In this document: positions 8,602-17,210 of the stretch, piece by piece | Layout of the letters: each line of letters starts with the position of its first letter | Numbering within the stretch: the stretch's first letter is position 1 | Assembly: GCF_022811925.1 (NCBI RefSeq) | Contig: NZ_CP065512.1 | Coordinates: 1 to 64,000, forward strand | DNA from: Cytobacillus oceanisediminis | GTDB taxonomy: Bacteria > Bacillota > Bacilli > Bacillales > Cytobacillaceae | DNA length: 64,000 bases | Reading direction: 5' to 3' | Program-made: the position numbers and the translations under genes | Notes under the pieces: generated by a model | What the model saw: only the letters and a program-made list of their open reading frames with translations | Database searches by the model: none | Told to the model about the DNA's origin: nothing

Positions 8602-9963
8602 TTATAGATGTTCTAATACTAAAGAATAACCCGCCCTGGCGTTTTCCTTTTCCAAAGTCCTCTCAAGCTTTTCTTTCCGTATTTCATATTCGGACATATA
8701 CATGAGATAAACATCCTGGAGGAAGGTTTCATACTGATTTTGTATCAGGTTTAAACCGCCCGCCATTTGATCAAGGAACGCTTCAACTCCTGGCTTTTTG
8801 CTTGGGGATTCAAGATGCTGGAGTGTATCATACATACTCAAATACATTTTGTTCCGGAGCTCATAAGCCATCAACAATTCGTCGTGGGCACGTTTTTTGC
8901 GTGAAAGGTTATTGATGTTCTTCAAAACATCCCTGTACTGGCGCTTATCCTGTATCTGCTGATTGACCTGCAGTTTAAGGGACAATTGCGTCAGCTTAAG
9001 CAATTCATTCAATTTTTCTTTAGTTGCAGCTTGGTTCACTAATACTTTCATAACCTCTTCCTCTTCAATACCGCTACCTAAAACTAATCCCGATTTCACT
9101 AGCCCAGCACAGTCGTCTACAGCGATGAGTAATCCATCAATCAATGACATCATTTCCTTTTCGGTCTTTTCGTCACGAACGGAAAGGTCATAAGGGCGTT
9201 TTGCCTCCTTGTATTTTTCGCTTACTTTGAAAAACTCAGGAGAGCCATACTCCGTTCGAAGAGATTCATAGTATTCTTTCTCGCTCGCTTCATTGACTTC
9301 AAAAAGATTCTGTCTGACTTGTGATATTTTAATAGCCTTGTCGTCCACCTGTTTAATAAATCCTTCGTCATTAGCCGGGGAAGCCGGTATTTCTTTAACA
9401 TATCGCTTCAAAATAGATTCCTTAAACAGAAAATATCCTTCTTCGATCCCATATTGCATTTCCCTTACGTCCTCATACAATTCCAATTCCAGGCTGCCAT
9501 CTACATCCTCAGCATAGGAATGCACATAATCCTGCAGAAGGGAATTTCCCGGCTCTTCCGGATCATCAAAAGTCTTTTTGTAAGTCTCAAAGGGAATGTT
9601 TCCATCTGAATCCAGCTCAAGGACATAACCAGGAGAGGACTCAAAGATTCTATTAATCTCTTTATCAGTTAATGAAAAAGAAACATCTTTCAGCTTTTCT
9701 TCCAATTCCCGAGCAATCCTGGTTAGCCTATCTCCCAATTCTGCGAACATCAGATATTGGGCAGCCGGTTTTTCCAACGGCACACTTTCATCCGACGCTA
9801 ATCCGGGGCTTTCTGAATCTGGCACTGTAGTCTCTTCCGTTTGAATGTTCACCGTAAACGGTTTGTTTGGCTCATACTTAACCTTGGGGCGATACTCCAG
9901 GATTGAGCGTTCCGCTTCTGTGTCCACCATTCCTTTTTGTCCAATCAAATCTTTTTCGTCCAT
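8602..9963 (-). CDS. Helical protein between terminase and portal
   Basis: 453 residues starting at ATG 9963 after AAAGGAG. It is strongly charged, and heptad-like patterns predict long coiled coils at about 90-120, 230-300 and 330-440. There is no membrane segment, enzyme motif or Cys cluster. It lies 61 nt downstream of the terminase stop and 16 nt upstream of the portal start. It could be a head assembly factor or internal virion protein; this placement is the only functional clue. Confidence 0.55.
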   Translation of the reverse strand: MDEKDLIGQKGMVDTEAERSILEYRPKVKYEPNKPFTVNIQTEETTVPDSESPGLASDESVPLEKPAAQYLMFAELGDRLTRIARELEEKLKDVSFSLTDKEINRIFESSPGYVLELDSDGNIPFETYKKTFDDPEEPGNSLLQDYVHSYAEDVDGSLELELYEDVREMQYGIEEGYFLFKESILKRYVKEIPASPANDEGFIKQVDDKAIKISQVRQNLFEVNEASEKEYYESLRTEYGSPEFFKVSEKYKEAKRPYDLSVRDEKTEKEMMSLIDGLLIAVDDCAGLVKSGLVLGSGIEEEEVMKVLVNQAATKEKLNELLKLTQLSLKLQVNQQIQDKRQYRDVLKNINNLSRKKRAHDELLMAYELRNKMYLSMYDTLQHLESPSKKPGVEAFLDQMAGGLNLIQNQYETFLQDVYLMYMSEYEIRKEKLERTLEKENARAGYSLVLEHL

Positions 9964-10024
9964 CTCTTCATCTCCTTTATTAAAAAAGCGACAGGTTCCA
10001 AAGCGGATATCCTGTCGCAGTTTT

Positions 10025-11263
10025 CTACCATCCTCCGCGGGACGGCATTTTCATATTTCCTCCGCGACTTCCCCATGAGAAGCCTCTGCTTGCTCTTTTC
10101 TGTTTCATATTGGTTCCAGACTTCTGTCTCAGCTCGGATTCCTTGGAGCTGACAGATTGCTCCTGCTCCTTGAATGGATCCGTATAAGTTTTCTTCACTT
10201 TCGCAATGGTCTTGGCATTCGGCTTTTCAATGACAGTTGCAGCCAAGTCCGGCTTTTCGTTAATGAAAGCAAGCAAGCCAAACATCAAGGCATCCAATGC
10301 GTGTTCGTCCACATCGGAGTAAGTGGCTTCGCCGGTTTTCGGACTGTAGCGGACAACCTGGTAATTCGTCATCTGACGGGCAAGTGTCTCGTCTTTATCA
10401 CGATGAGGAATTCTTAACTGGCCACGTTCAAGCATAAGGTTTGTCTGGTTGACAATGAATGGCTTAAGCGGCTTCTTGTCAAACTCCCGGCTGTGAGGAT
10501 CACGCACCATTGTTGAAGAGCCCAAATGAACACCTTTAACTTTGTCTCCAAGCTCTTTACGGAGGAGTTCAAGCTGATATTCTCCCGCTCCCCTATCCAC
10601 GTAAATGGCGAAAGGCTCATAGATTCCATTCAGCTCAATTAATTTCTGCACCGCATTGTCATAGGTGAATTCCCCTTTTGGAATCTCGATGCGGTTGATT
10701 ACCTGGAATCGGCCAAAGCTCGGTTCCTTTTGGCCAAGTTCAGGGCGCAGCCTTCTTGGTTCGTAAGGATTGTATTGTGTAACCACTATTTGTGTAGCAT
10801 TTCCGTATTTATCCCAATCCACCCCAATGGCGATTGGTCCATTATGGGCCGGATCGGTAGTATAGTTGTAACCAATGCTTGAAGCTTCGTCAATATAGTC
10901 TTTGTTAAATACTCCGACCATTTCTGTCCCGAATTCAGCAAGCACCTCATGCTCGTAAGCGACTTCTGAAAACTGCTGGCGCAATTCCCGTTCCATCTTA
11001 TCTGACCATTCCGGGTTAACCATTGTTGGGAAGTAAAATTCCTGCCAGCCTTCCGCATCTTTACGGTCATAGGAGGACATGACATATTTATTTTCCTTCG
11101 TCATTTTAACTTCCTGATTCAGTTTCATTTGCGTACACACTTTATGGAACATCCCGCGTCGGCCAGTCGGGGTTGAAGCTATCATCGTGCCGATCCGGAG
11201 CGGGGCCTCAAAAGTTATCGCGTAGATGGCTTCAAAATCTTTATCACTCATGTAATCGACTTC
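10025..11263 (-). CDS. Large terminase subunit, exon 2 (rest of ATPase and nuclease domain)
   Basis: This is the 3' exon. It starts with GAAGTCGATTAC at 11263, completing the Walker B sequence YMD-EVDYMSDKDF when joined to exon 1. It also contains IASTPTGRRG (the ATPase coupling motif) and an RNase H-fold nuclease: GVDWDKYG, IYVDRGAGEY and EHALDALMFG supply the expected acidic residues. An internal ATG at 11251 lacks the Walker B residues, so the exon is meaningful only after splicing. The tail is basic (Arg/Gly/Lys). The mature spliced and intein-free protein would be about 570 residues. Confidence 0.88.
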   Translation of the reverse strand, partial: EVDYMSDKDFEAIYAITFEAPLRIGTMIASTPTGRRGMFHKVCTQMKLNQEVKMTKENKYVMSSYDRKDAEGWQEFYFPTMVNPEWSDKMERELRQQFSEVAYEHEVLAEFGTEMVGVFNKDYIDEASSIGYNYTTDPAHNGPIAIGVDWDKYGNATQIVVTQYNPYEPRRLRPELGQKEPSFGRFQVINRIEIPKGEFTYDNAVQKLIELNGIYEPFAIYVDRGAGEYQLELLRKELGDKVKGVHLGSSTMVRDPHSREFDKKPLKPFIVNQTNLMLERGQLRIPHRDKDETLARQMTNYQVVRYSPKTGEATYSDVDEHALDALMFGLLAFINEKPDLAATVIEKPNAKTIAKVKKTYTDPFKEQEQSVSSKESELRQKSGTNMKQKRASRGFSWGSRGGNMKMPSRGGW

Positions 11264-11930
11264 CGTTGCCTTGCGAGGGGCGCTACCCCCTCTCCTGCCT
11301 TTCGGACAGGGACGAGACTATATCATCAACTCAGAGAGTTGTCAGGCGCTTCGGGAGGGCTTCCCCCCTACTCTACTCACCCTGCATTAAGCAGGAATTT
11401 CGATAGTCGTTGAACTTGCCAGTTTTTCTTGTATGGTTTTTTTGTCAAAGCCTAGCTCGAGCATCCGCTCTGTCAGGTTCACCCAAATGCCATTTTCCTG
11501 ATAATAGACATCTGCCAGGAGGCGGCCATAAGGGTCTTCCTTATCCAGTTGGGTTTTAATCATAAGGGGCTGATTTAAGATGCGGTTGCTTACCCAGAGG
11601 GCAATCTGTTTGCCGATTTCAATTTCTTCTTCATAAATATAGCGTCCGGCATACTTTTTCACTTCGGGGGTATCGATTCCGAGGAGCCGCATTTCCATTT
11701 CGGGGAAAATCCGAAAGCCACAATCCACTTTTAATGTGTATGTGTCGCCATCAGTAATTTTCAATGCGGTTGCTTTATACTCATACAATTCGAACATGTT
11801 GCCGCCTTTCTCAAGAAAAACTGGATTAGCTGCTGATTACCATATCCATAAGGACTTAGGCTTCCAGCAATTCACCTGATTCGCACTATGCTGTCGCCAG
11901 CATAGGGGACAATGAATCTATGATTCTTTT
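11264..11930 (-). mobile_element. Group I intron in the terminase gene (667 nt)
   Basis: The boundaries follow from protein continuity. Exon 1 ends in GAT (a U before the intron) and the intron ends in G before GAA, as group I introns do. On the minus strand the core is visible: P element AATTGCTGGAA (11862-11872), Q element AATCAGCAGCT (11828-11838), a P8-like hairpin CAACTC/GAGTTG, and S-type sequence GATATAGTC near 11315. The insertion lies between D and E of Walker B. It carries the nuclease ORF 11387-11797 between Q and R. Without splicing, translation stops 14 codons into the intron. Confidence 0.88.
11387..11797 (-). CDS. Staphylococcal-nuclease-like ORF inside the terminase intron
   Basis: 136 residues with its own AAAGG site 7 nt before ATG 11797. 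The fold signature of thermonuclease/SNase proteins is clear: ITDGDTYTLKVD (Ca-binding Asp), MRLLGIDTPEVK (catalytic Arg, Asp and Glu) and EDPYGRLLADVYY (second catalytic Arg). All catalytic positions appear intact. There is no signal peptide, so it would act in the cytoplasm. SNase proteins normally cut DNA or RNA without sequence choice, so its place in a group I intron, where a homing endonuclease is expected, is unusual. It may be cargo or a new kind of homing nuclease. Confidence 0.82.
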   Translation of the reverse strand: MFELYEYKATALKITDGDTYTLKVDCGFRIFPEMEMRLLGIDTPEVKKYAGRYIYEEEIEIGKQIALWVSNRILNQPLMIKTQLDKEDPYGRLLADVYYQENGIWVNLTERMLELGFDKKTIQEKLASSTTIEIPA

Positions 11931-13586
11931 ATCCATGTAAAGCCAATCGGCACGCTGACCACGTAGGGAGCCACCCTCTGAACCGGAACGGGTACCGGCT
12001 GTGAACAGACGTATGATAGACTTGTTTTTAAATTCGATTACATAAGGATTTTTGGTGATGGATTTAACGGATTCCTGGAGGACAGGATTGTTGTCAATGA
12101 AGGTCTTTAATTGATCAAAAATGAGTCGCGCCTGGTTGTCATAAGGAGTTGCAACCACGCATGCAGCGCCTTTTGTCAGCTTGGTTCCGCCATTACAAGT
12201 AAAGGCTACCCAAAGCATATGGGCACACATTGTCCAAGTGTTGTGGACCATAATATCCTCAACAACTAGATTGTGAGTCTCCGGGACAAACACATCATAA
12301 GTTTGCCTCTTTCCTAGAGGAACGATTTCGACTACTTCTTCCCAGAGTACGTCTGCATGGATATAGTCATAGAGCATGGCAGACTGCAGATTTTCAGCAT
12401 AGATGCGGGCATTGCTTAGAGAGATCCCCTTCTCCACACGGTAGCGTCGGTTCCCTTTCCCCACAACATCCGCTTTCTTCAATCCTTTTTCCCTTCGCTC
12501 TTCCTCAATGTATTTCCATACCTCTTTTGGAAGAGTCGGCTCGGAGGATGCCATTTCCATGGCTCGTCCTTTGATTTCTTCATAATCTCGTTCAGGTGTT
12601 GCCAAGTGCTCCAGGAATAATAGAATGGATGAACGATGATAAACCATAAGGTGATAATAAATGGAGTCATTCATTTCTTTTTGGAGGAGGTTTGCTTGTA
12701 TGCCAAACCTTAGCAGGATATGTTTGAGGTCGAGGGCGAATTGCCGGTTTTTCGTGGCATATCCGATTTCACAGATACGGCCAGCAAAGAACCAGCCGCC
12801 AGCTGAATAAAGACTGCCAATGAAGAACGCCAAGTGCTCTCTATCTAGTTCGTAGACGAATGAGGGAATCTTTCTTTGCCGGACTTCCTGATAGAAGTCG
12901 AATGAAGCAAAGTTAATCAGATAGATGGTAGCCTTCTTATGGCGATCACGGTAGGTCTTTATCCCAAGTGATTCGCAGGATTCAAGCATGGTTTCCCTAA
13001 CCCCTTCATAGCGGGCCTGGAAAGAGATGCTGTCTTTATTGAACCTGCCGGCTGCAAGCATGTAAGCAAGGATTCGAAGCTTATGCTTGTCTACCTGTTT
13101 CTGACCATAAACCGGAAGCATCTTCGGAGTCGCAATACTTTCTCCTATACGGAGGGCATCTACCTCTTTCCATCCATCCACTGTCAGGACTGGATGATTT
13201 CCTGTCAGAACAACTCTTGCGCCGTGTTTGGTTACGACCGCGAAGGTTTCTTTCACACCATTATCTTCTATATAAAAGGCTTCACTCTTCTCCAGCTTGT
13301 ATTCCTCGTTCAAAGTAAGTAATGGTGTAGCGCCACCATCTCTTTGCCTTTGAAAAAGTTCCTTTACAGGAGCATACTCCCCTGTTTCGGGATTCATGAT
13401 CCGCTGGTCTTCTTCAATACATTTTCCGATACGTCGGCCACATCGCAGCACTTTTCGGTGATGCGGATGTCGCAGGATCTGCTCTTGATACCATCGAGGT
13501 TTTTCCCCAAGATGGTGCTCGGCCCATTTAACCGGGTCCCGAATGATCTCGAGCATTTCCTGATCATACTTCGTGAAATTGCTCAT
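11931..13586 (-). CDS. Large terminase subunit, exon 1 (ATPase N-terminus with embedded intein)
   Basis: 552 codons starting at ATG 13586 after AAAGGAG. Residues 1-55 and 450-552 form the terminase ATPase N-terminus: KPRWYQEQILRHP, then GRRIGK, whose Thr is supplied by the residue after the intein, giving Walker A GRRIGKT. Further on come CVVATPYDNQ and SLRGQRADWLYMD, the start of Walker B. Residues 56-449 are an intein. The terminase ATPase powers DNA translocation through the portal. Function requires RNA splicing and then protein splicing. The gene starts 21 nt after the preceding virion gene. Confidence 0.9.
12240..13421 (-). mobile_element. Intein (394 aa) in the terminase Walker A motif
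   Basis: The intein starts at Cys56 of the precursor and ends VHN before Thr450. Block B is TGNHPVLT (Thr-x-x-His) and block F is TYDVFVPETHNLVVEDIMVHN-like, so the splicing residues look complete. The middle holds a LAGLIDADG-type endonuclease domain, but both catalytic motifs are changed: LAYMLAAGRF and FFIGSLYSAGGWF lack the expected Asp before Gly. It is probably splicing-competent with a dead homing nuclease. The insertion between Lys and Thr of GRRIGKT is a known favoured site type for inteins. Confidence 0.88.
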
Positions 13587-13607
13587 ATTCTTTCTCCTTT
13601 TCGTTTT

Positions 13608-14063
13608 TTATCTTCTATAAGAGTATGGGTTCATGATTTTCGCTTCCCCTCCAAGGGCGCTTCTTGCGTTAAGCTTGCTTCCTTGGATAGCCTGGACGGC
13701 AGCTTGTCTCATGGTCATGGCACGCTGTGTGTCCATGTAATTGCCTCCGACCTGATTGTTGTAGGCATACTGGGCATTCCACCAGCTTTTCTTTTGCATA
13801 TTGAACTTCTGCACGCCCCAGTAGGCTTCACCAGCGAGGCTCCCCATCATGAGGGTTGGAGCAAGGACAGGATTGGAGGCGAATATCGCACCCGTCACAC
13901 CAGCTTTAGCAAGGGAGGTTCCCACATCATCTCCCATATACATATTTGAAGCGGCATCCAGGGAAAATCCGGCTGCCGCCATCTTTCCGACCCTGGACAT
14001 TTTACCGCCTTCTTCAAGAAGGACACGGCCAAAGCCTTTTAGCGCACTCGAATATACCGCCAT
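13608..14063 (-). CDS. Small Gly/Ala-rich virion-region protein
   Basis: 151 residues, ATG 14063 after AGGGGG. A hydrophobic stretch at about 45-78 rich in Ala, Gly and Met (GVTGAIFASNPVLAPTLMMG) could insert in a membrane or pack as a glycine zipper. The C-terminus is Gln/Ala/Tyr-rich. It is the first of three similar-looking small proteins directly upstream of the terminase. Such proteins often are internal virion or DNA-injection proteins, but no family is recognised. Confidence 0.5.
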   Translation of the reverse strand: MAVYSSALKGFGRVLLEEGGKMSRVGKMAAAGFSLDAASNMYMGDDVGTSLAKAGVTGAIFASNPVLAPTLMMGSLAGEAYWGVQKFNMQKKSWWNAQYAYNNQVGGNYMDTQRAMTMRQAAVQAIQGSKLNARSALGGEAKIMNPYSYRR

Positions 14064-14068
14064 CTACA

Positions 14069-14422
14069 TTACCCCCTTCTCATGTTGTGGAGACCGAAAA
14101 CAATGCTTCCATTAGCATTCAGATTAGAGGGTGCCTTGTCTTGCCCAACACCGTCATACATCATGATGTCAGGGGCTCCCAAATGCTGAACATCTCGTTG
14201 CGTGGCTAAACGAAGAGGCTCAATGCTGTTCTTCTCGATTGCATGTTTTCCGTTTGTCCCTGCCAGGTAAGCGGCACCCACTCCTCCGACAACCAGAGGA
14301 TTTAGCCTTTTACCTGTATAGAAGTTGCTCATCCTGCTAATGCTGCCTTGTTTATTTGGTTTGGCCTCAACAATTGGATTGAACTTTTTTATTCCTTTAA
14401 TGCCAATGCTTTTTAAACTCAT
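14069..14422 (-). CDS. Small virion-region protein
   Basis: 117 residues, ATG 14422 after AAGGGGG, ending 5 nt before the next gene. It is basic at the N-terminus (KSIGIKGIKKFN) and contains a short Gly/Val-rich segment (VVGGVGAAYLAG, about 42-53) similar in style to its neighbours. There is no recognised domain. It is presumably co-expressed with 13608-14063 and 14437-15300. Confidence 0.5.
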   Translation of the reverse strand: MSLKSIGIKGIKKFNPIVEAKPNKQGSISRMSNFYTGKRLNPLVVGGVGAAYLAGTNGKHAIEKNSIEPLRLATQRDVQHLGAPDIMMYDGVGQDKAPSNLNANGSIVFGLHNMRRG

Positions 14423-14436
14423 GGAATTCTGCCCCC

Positions 14437-15300
14437 TTATCTAAACAGTAAATTTTCCGCTTTGCGGGCTTCCTGATTGGCTCTCATGATTTGTTCAAGC
14501 TGACGGGAAATACCTTTATCCCTTAAGGCGAGCTGCCCTTTTACTGAGTGGGTCATGTGAGTCTGTTTGACACCTTGACCAATAGCCTTAAGATTTCCTC
14601 TGATACTTCCGGCATCCGCCCAAGTAGCACCCTTCAAGCCATGATATCCCGCACCCGCCATCGCACCTCTTAATGCCCCTGTCTTGGCTGCTTCCCATGG
14701 ATCTTCTCCTTGAAGTGCGGCTATTCCACCATGAGCACCTGCAGATACGGCAGAAGAAGCGACAGTCCCTTTAAGGGCTGACTTAATTGACCCTTCTCTT
14801 GAAAAATATTGAGCTCCCGAACCAAGCAGAGTACTGCCAGTGGCACCAAGCCTGCCAAGCTGGCGCGGATAGACTAGGGTTTCGTCAAGTACTCGCGGAG
14901 CATTTCTGGCCCCCCTTTTAACACGAAGCTCCTCTATTCGTGCCCTTCTTTGAGGGGCAGTCATTTCGGATACTGACTTTGTTACAGGTTTGTAAGCCCT
15001 TGCCGTAGCCCCTCTTCTGAGCGCCTCAGCTTCGGCTTTTGCCCTCCGGATGACTTTGGGCTTGTTTGCATTTGCTGCTATTTGCCCTTTTCGGATATCA
15101 CTTGCCGCTTGGGTAACAAGAGAATTCATAAATCCGGCAGACCGGTTATTCCCCTGCCATGACCCAGTTCCTGCAACCCTTCCGCTTGAGAGAGTTCCTT
15201 GCTTAGGGTTAAAATCCGAAGTCAGCCTCTCAAACAGCTTGGGATGATTCTTCATTACTTCCTTTTCAAAACTTTTGATAAATCTCGGATTAATGGCCAT
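14437..15300 (-). CDS. Basic Gly/Ala-rich virion-region protein
   Basis: About 287 residues from ATG 15300, chosen because AAAGGCGGTG lies 6 nt upstream; a GTG at 15309 is less well placed. It is Arg/Lys-rich over residues 60-145 (RRAKAEAEALRRG) and then has an Ala/Gly/Ser-rich, weakly hydrophobic segment at about 150-215 that suggests membrane or glycine-zipper packing. A DNA-binding or ejected internal head protein would fit the composition; this is inference only. Confidence 0.5.
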   Translation of the reverse strand: MAINPRFIKSFEKEVMKNHPKLFERLTSDFNPKQGTLSSGRVAGTGSWQGNNRSAGFMNSLVTQAASDIRKGQIAANANKPKVIRRAKAEAEALRRGATARAYKPVTKSVSEMTAPQRRARIEELRVKRGARNAPRVLDETLVYPRQLGRLGATGSTLLGSGAQYFSREGSIKSALKGTVASSAVSAGAHGGIAALQGEDPWEAAKTGALRGAMAGAGYHGLKGATWADAGSIRGNLKAIGQGVKQTHMTHSVKGQLALRDKGISRQLEQIMRANQEARKAENLLFR

Positions 15301-15314
15301 AGCTGACACCGCCT

Positions 15315-16067
15315 TTAATTAAATCGTGCATTTCCCATCTTGTGATGGCCAGAGCGAGCGTTGAACATTTCAAGTACAATTTCGCCATCCCGGATGTAAC
15401 CATACGATTGTTTCTTTTGTTTCTTTTTCTGCTCCTTCACGCGCTGCTTCATTTCCCATTCCTGTTCCTTTTTGAGGGATTCCGACTCATAATGGTCTTT
15501 CACTCTTCCGCCCAAATCCATCACAGTAGCGGCTCCAATAGCGATCATCCCCACTTTAGCGGCTCCTGGCAGTTTTACCCCAATGGATATTAGCCTTCTT
15601 TCGGCTTCCTGTTTTCCCCGGACGCTTTTGCTGATAGCGGAAATCTCACCCCTCACCAAATCCTGAACAGTATCAGTCTTAAACAAAGCTTGTGCTCCAT
15701 AAGTGATGCCTGCAGCTACTGCCCCCGACCTCATTCCTTTTCCAGAGCTGGACAGAACATCGTCGTCATCTCCATCTATTGCAGAAGAAACAATCCCGGC
15801 ACCTATAGCACCAAGGATGATTTTACTGTTGTTTGCTTTAAGGAATTTAGATACACCCTTCATGTCAGGCACATCTGTTTTCGGAAAGACCTTTGGGGTT
15901 GGCTCTACTTTAGGAGTCTTGCCTGGCTTACTGTCCGGTCTGGTTGGAGGGGGATTTAGAGTGTGGTTATTTTTCGCTTCCGTGTTTTGGAGAATGGATG
16001 CCGAAGCCTGCTCTGCCTTAGTTTGGTGGACAGGTGTGTTTTCCTGTTTTGGGCTTTCATGGCTCAT
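15315..16067 (-). CDS. Pro-rich protein with glycine-zipper segment
   Basis: About 250 residues from ATG 16067 (GAGGTG 6-7 nt upstream, overlapping a weaker GTG start). Residues 1-70 are disordered and Pro/Lys/Thr-rich. Residues about 80-115 and 155-180 are Gly/Ala/Ile-rich (KIILGAIGAGIVSSAIDG, GMIAIGAATVMDLGG) and probably pack in or against a membrane. A Lys/Glu coiled coil (KQRVKEQKKKQKKQ) follows. It belongs to the same series of virion-region proteins. Function is not recognised. Confidence 0.5.
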   Translation of the reverse strand: MSHESPKQENTPVHQTKAEQASASILQNTEAKNNHTLNPPPTRPDSKPGKTPKVEPTPKVFPKTDVPDMKGVSKFLKANNSKIILGAIGAGIVSSAIDGDDDDVLSSSGKGMRSGAVAAGITYGAQALFKTDTVQDLVRGEISAISKSVRGKQEAERRLISIGVKLPGAAKVGMIAIGAATVMDLGGRVKDHYESESLKKEQEWEMKQRVKEQKKKQKKQSYGYIRDGEIVLEMFNARSGHHKMGNARFN

Positions 16068-16215
16068 GCCTTTCACCTCATTTCGTTACAGGTAAAAATG
16101 ATTCGACTCGCGGCCGCTCTCCAAAGCGTTCTCAAACGTCTTCGACAATTGATTGCCGCACTTGCTTTCGCAAGCACGAAATACAATTCAAAAGCTTTTT
16201 TGAAAAGGCTGGCTG

Positions 16216-16455
16216 TCAGTCTTTGGTTTTCCCACATACATAAATCCGAAAGTTCTTTGCGGACGGGTGTTCTGGTCCAATGACATAGCCTGGTGCTTTC
16301 GCAGGATGAAATTCAATACCTGTTAACCCTTCTTGTTCAAAGGCTTCCCTTATTTCCCTTTGGCGTTCTGCAACTAGGTCAATTTTCGCTTCGTTGGCTT
16401 CTGCCATCTCTTGACCCGTTATGCGTAAGTGTCCGAAGCTATATCGTTTCATCAT
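16216..16455 (-). CDS. Small hypothetical protein in packaging operon
   Basis: 79 residues starting at ATG 16455; its ribosome site GAGGAG overlaps the stop codon of the upstream gene, so translation is probably coupled. The N-terminal half is helical and charged; the C-terminal half is short and beta-rich (GYVIGPEHP, FRIYVCGK). No family is recognised. The 140 bp downstream, up to the next gene, contain only short hairpins such as CTTGC-GAAA-GCAAG. Confidence 0.45.
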   Translation of the reverse strand: MMKRYSFGHLRITGQEMAEANEAKIDLVAERQREIREAFEQEGLTGIEFHPAKAPGYVIGPEHPSAKNFRIYVCGKTKD

Positions 16456-16461
16456 TTACTG

Positions 16462-17166
16462 TCACTCCTCAACTTCGTCGTAATCAGCATCAAAGATTTG
16501 CCCTGGTGTCATGTCTTTTGCCACCTGTGACATAAGCTGCGCTGCATATGAGCTCGGATCCAGTGTAAGCGTAAGCTTATCGCCAGCTTTATCAGAACGT
16601 GTTGAGTGCATCAGCTGAAGAACTTTGTGTTTCTTGTTCTGAATTTTCTCCTTGTATTCAGCAGCTTTTGAGATTTGAGGAGCTTTGATTTCATCTCCAT
16701 TTTCAGTAACGGTTACTGTTACTTCCTCAATGAAGTCTCCTTGCATGGCAATTTTATTGTCGGCTCTGAAAAGCTGCACATCATAGTCCACAAGGTCTTT
16801 AACCAATCCCATATCTACGATGTTGTCTTCATCTAATCCAAATTCTGATTTATAGACCTCATACTGCTTCAATATAAGACCGATTTCCAATGGACATCTT
16901 GTTCCAGTCGGGTCCATCCCTTGTTCAAGCAAAGGACATACAGATGCATATGGGCATTCATCACCTTTGCACATTAAAGGGATAGCTGCATACAATCCAT
17001 GCTTGGTGTTGTAGATTTCCAAGGAATGAGCAATCATTCCTCTTGTCTCTGCACTTACTTTCCATGTGGAAGGCATTTGCACTTCATTGATAGCTCTTAG
17101 CTTTAACTGTTCAGGTGACTCTGCTTGTAACTGACGAAGTTCTTCCATTCGTTTTTCAACAGACAT
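16462..17166 (-). CDS. Four-Cys protein upstream of terminase; small-terminase candidate
   Basis: About 234 residues from ATG 17166, which has AAAGGAGGTG 8 nt upstream; the longer frame is not supported by a ribosome site. Residues about 66-95 contain CKGDEC, SVCP and TRCPLE, a four-Cys pattern that could bind zinc or an Fe-S cluster. The remainder is helical with a DNA-binding-like Lys/Gln segment (YKEKIQNKKHKVLQ). It lies first among the packaging genes after PhoH, where a small terminase subunit would be expected, but sequence alone does not prove this. Confidence 0.5.
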   Translation of the reverse strand: MSVEKRMEELRQLQAESPEQLKLRAINEVQMPSTWKVSAETRGMIAHSLEIYNTKHGLYAAIPLMCKGDECPYASVCPLLEQGMDPTGTRCPLEIGLILKQYEVYKSEFGLDEDNIVDMGLVKDLVDYDVQLFRADNKIAMQGDFIEEVTVTVTENGDEIKAPQISKAAEYKEKIQNKKHKVLQLMHSTRSDKAGDKLTLTLDPSSYAAQLMSQVAKDMTPGQIFDADYDEVEE

Positions 17167-17210
17167 TTTTCCGCACCTCCTTTCTCCTGACTCGTCCACT
17201 TGGACGTTAA

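Noticed and set aside
10025..11251. Separate terminase gene starting at ATG 11251
   Set aside because: It would lack Walker A and B. Exon continuity through GAAGTCGATTAC with exon 1 shows that it is the 3' exon.
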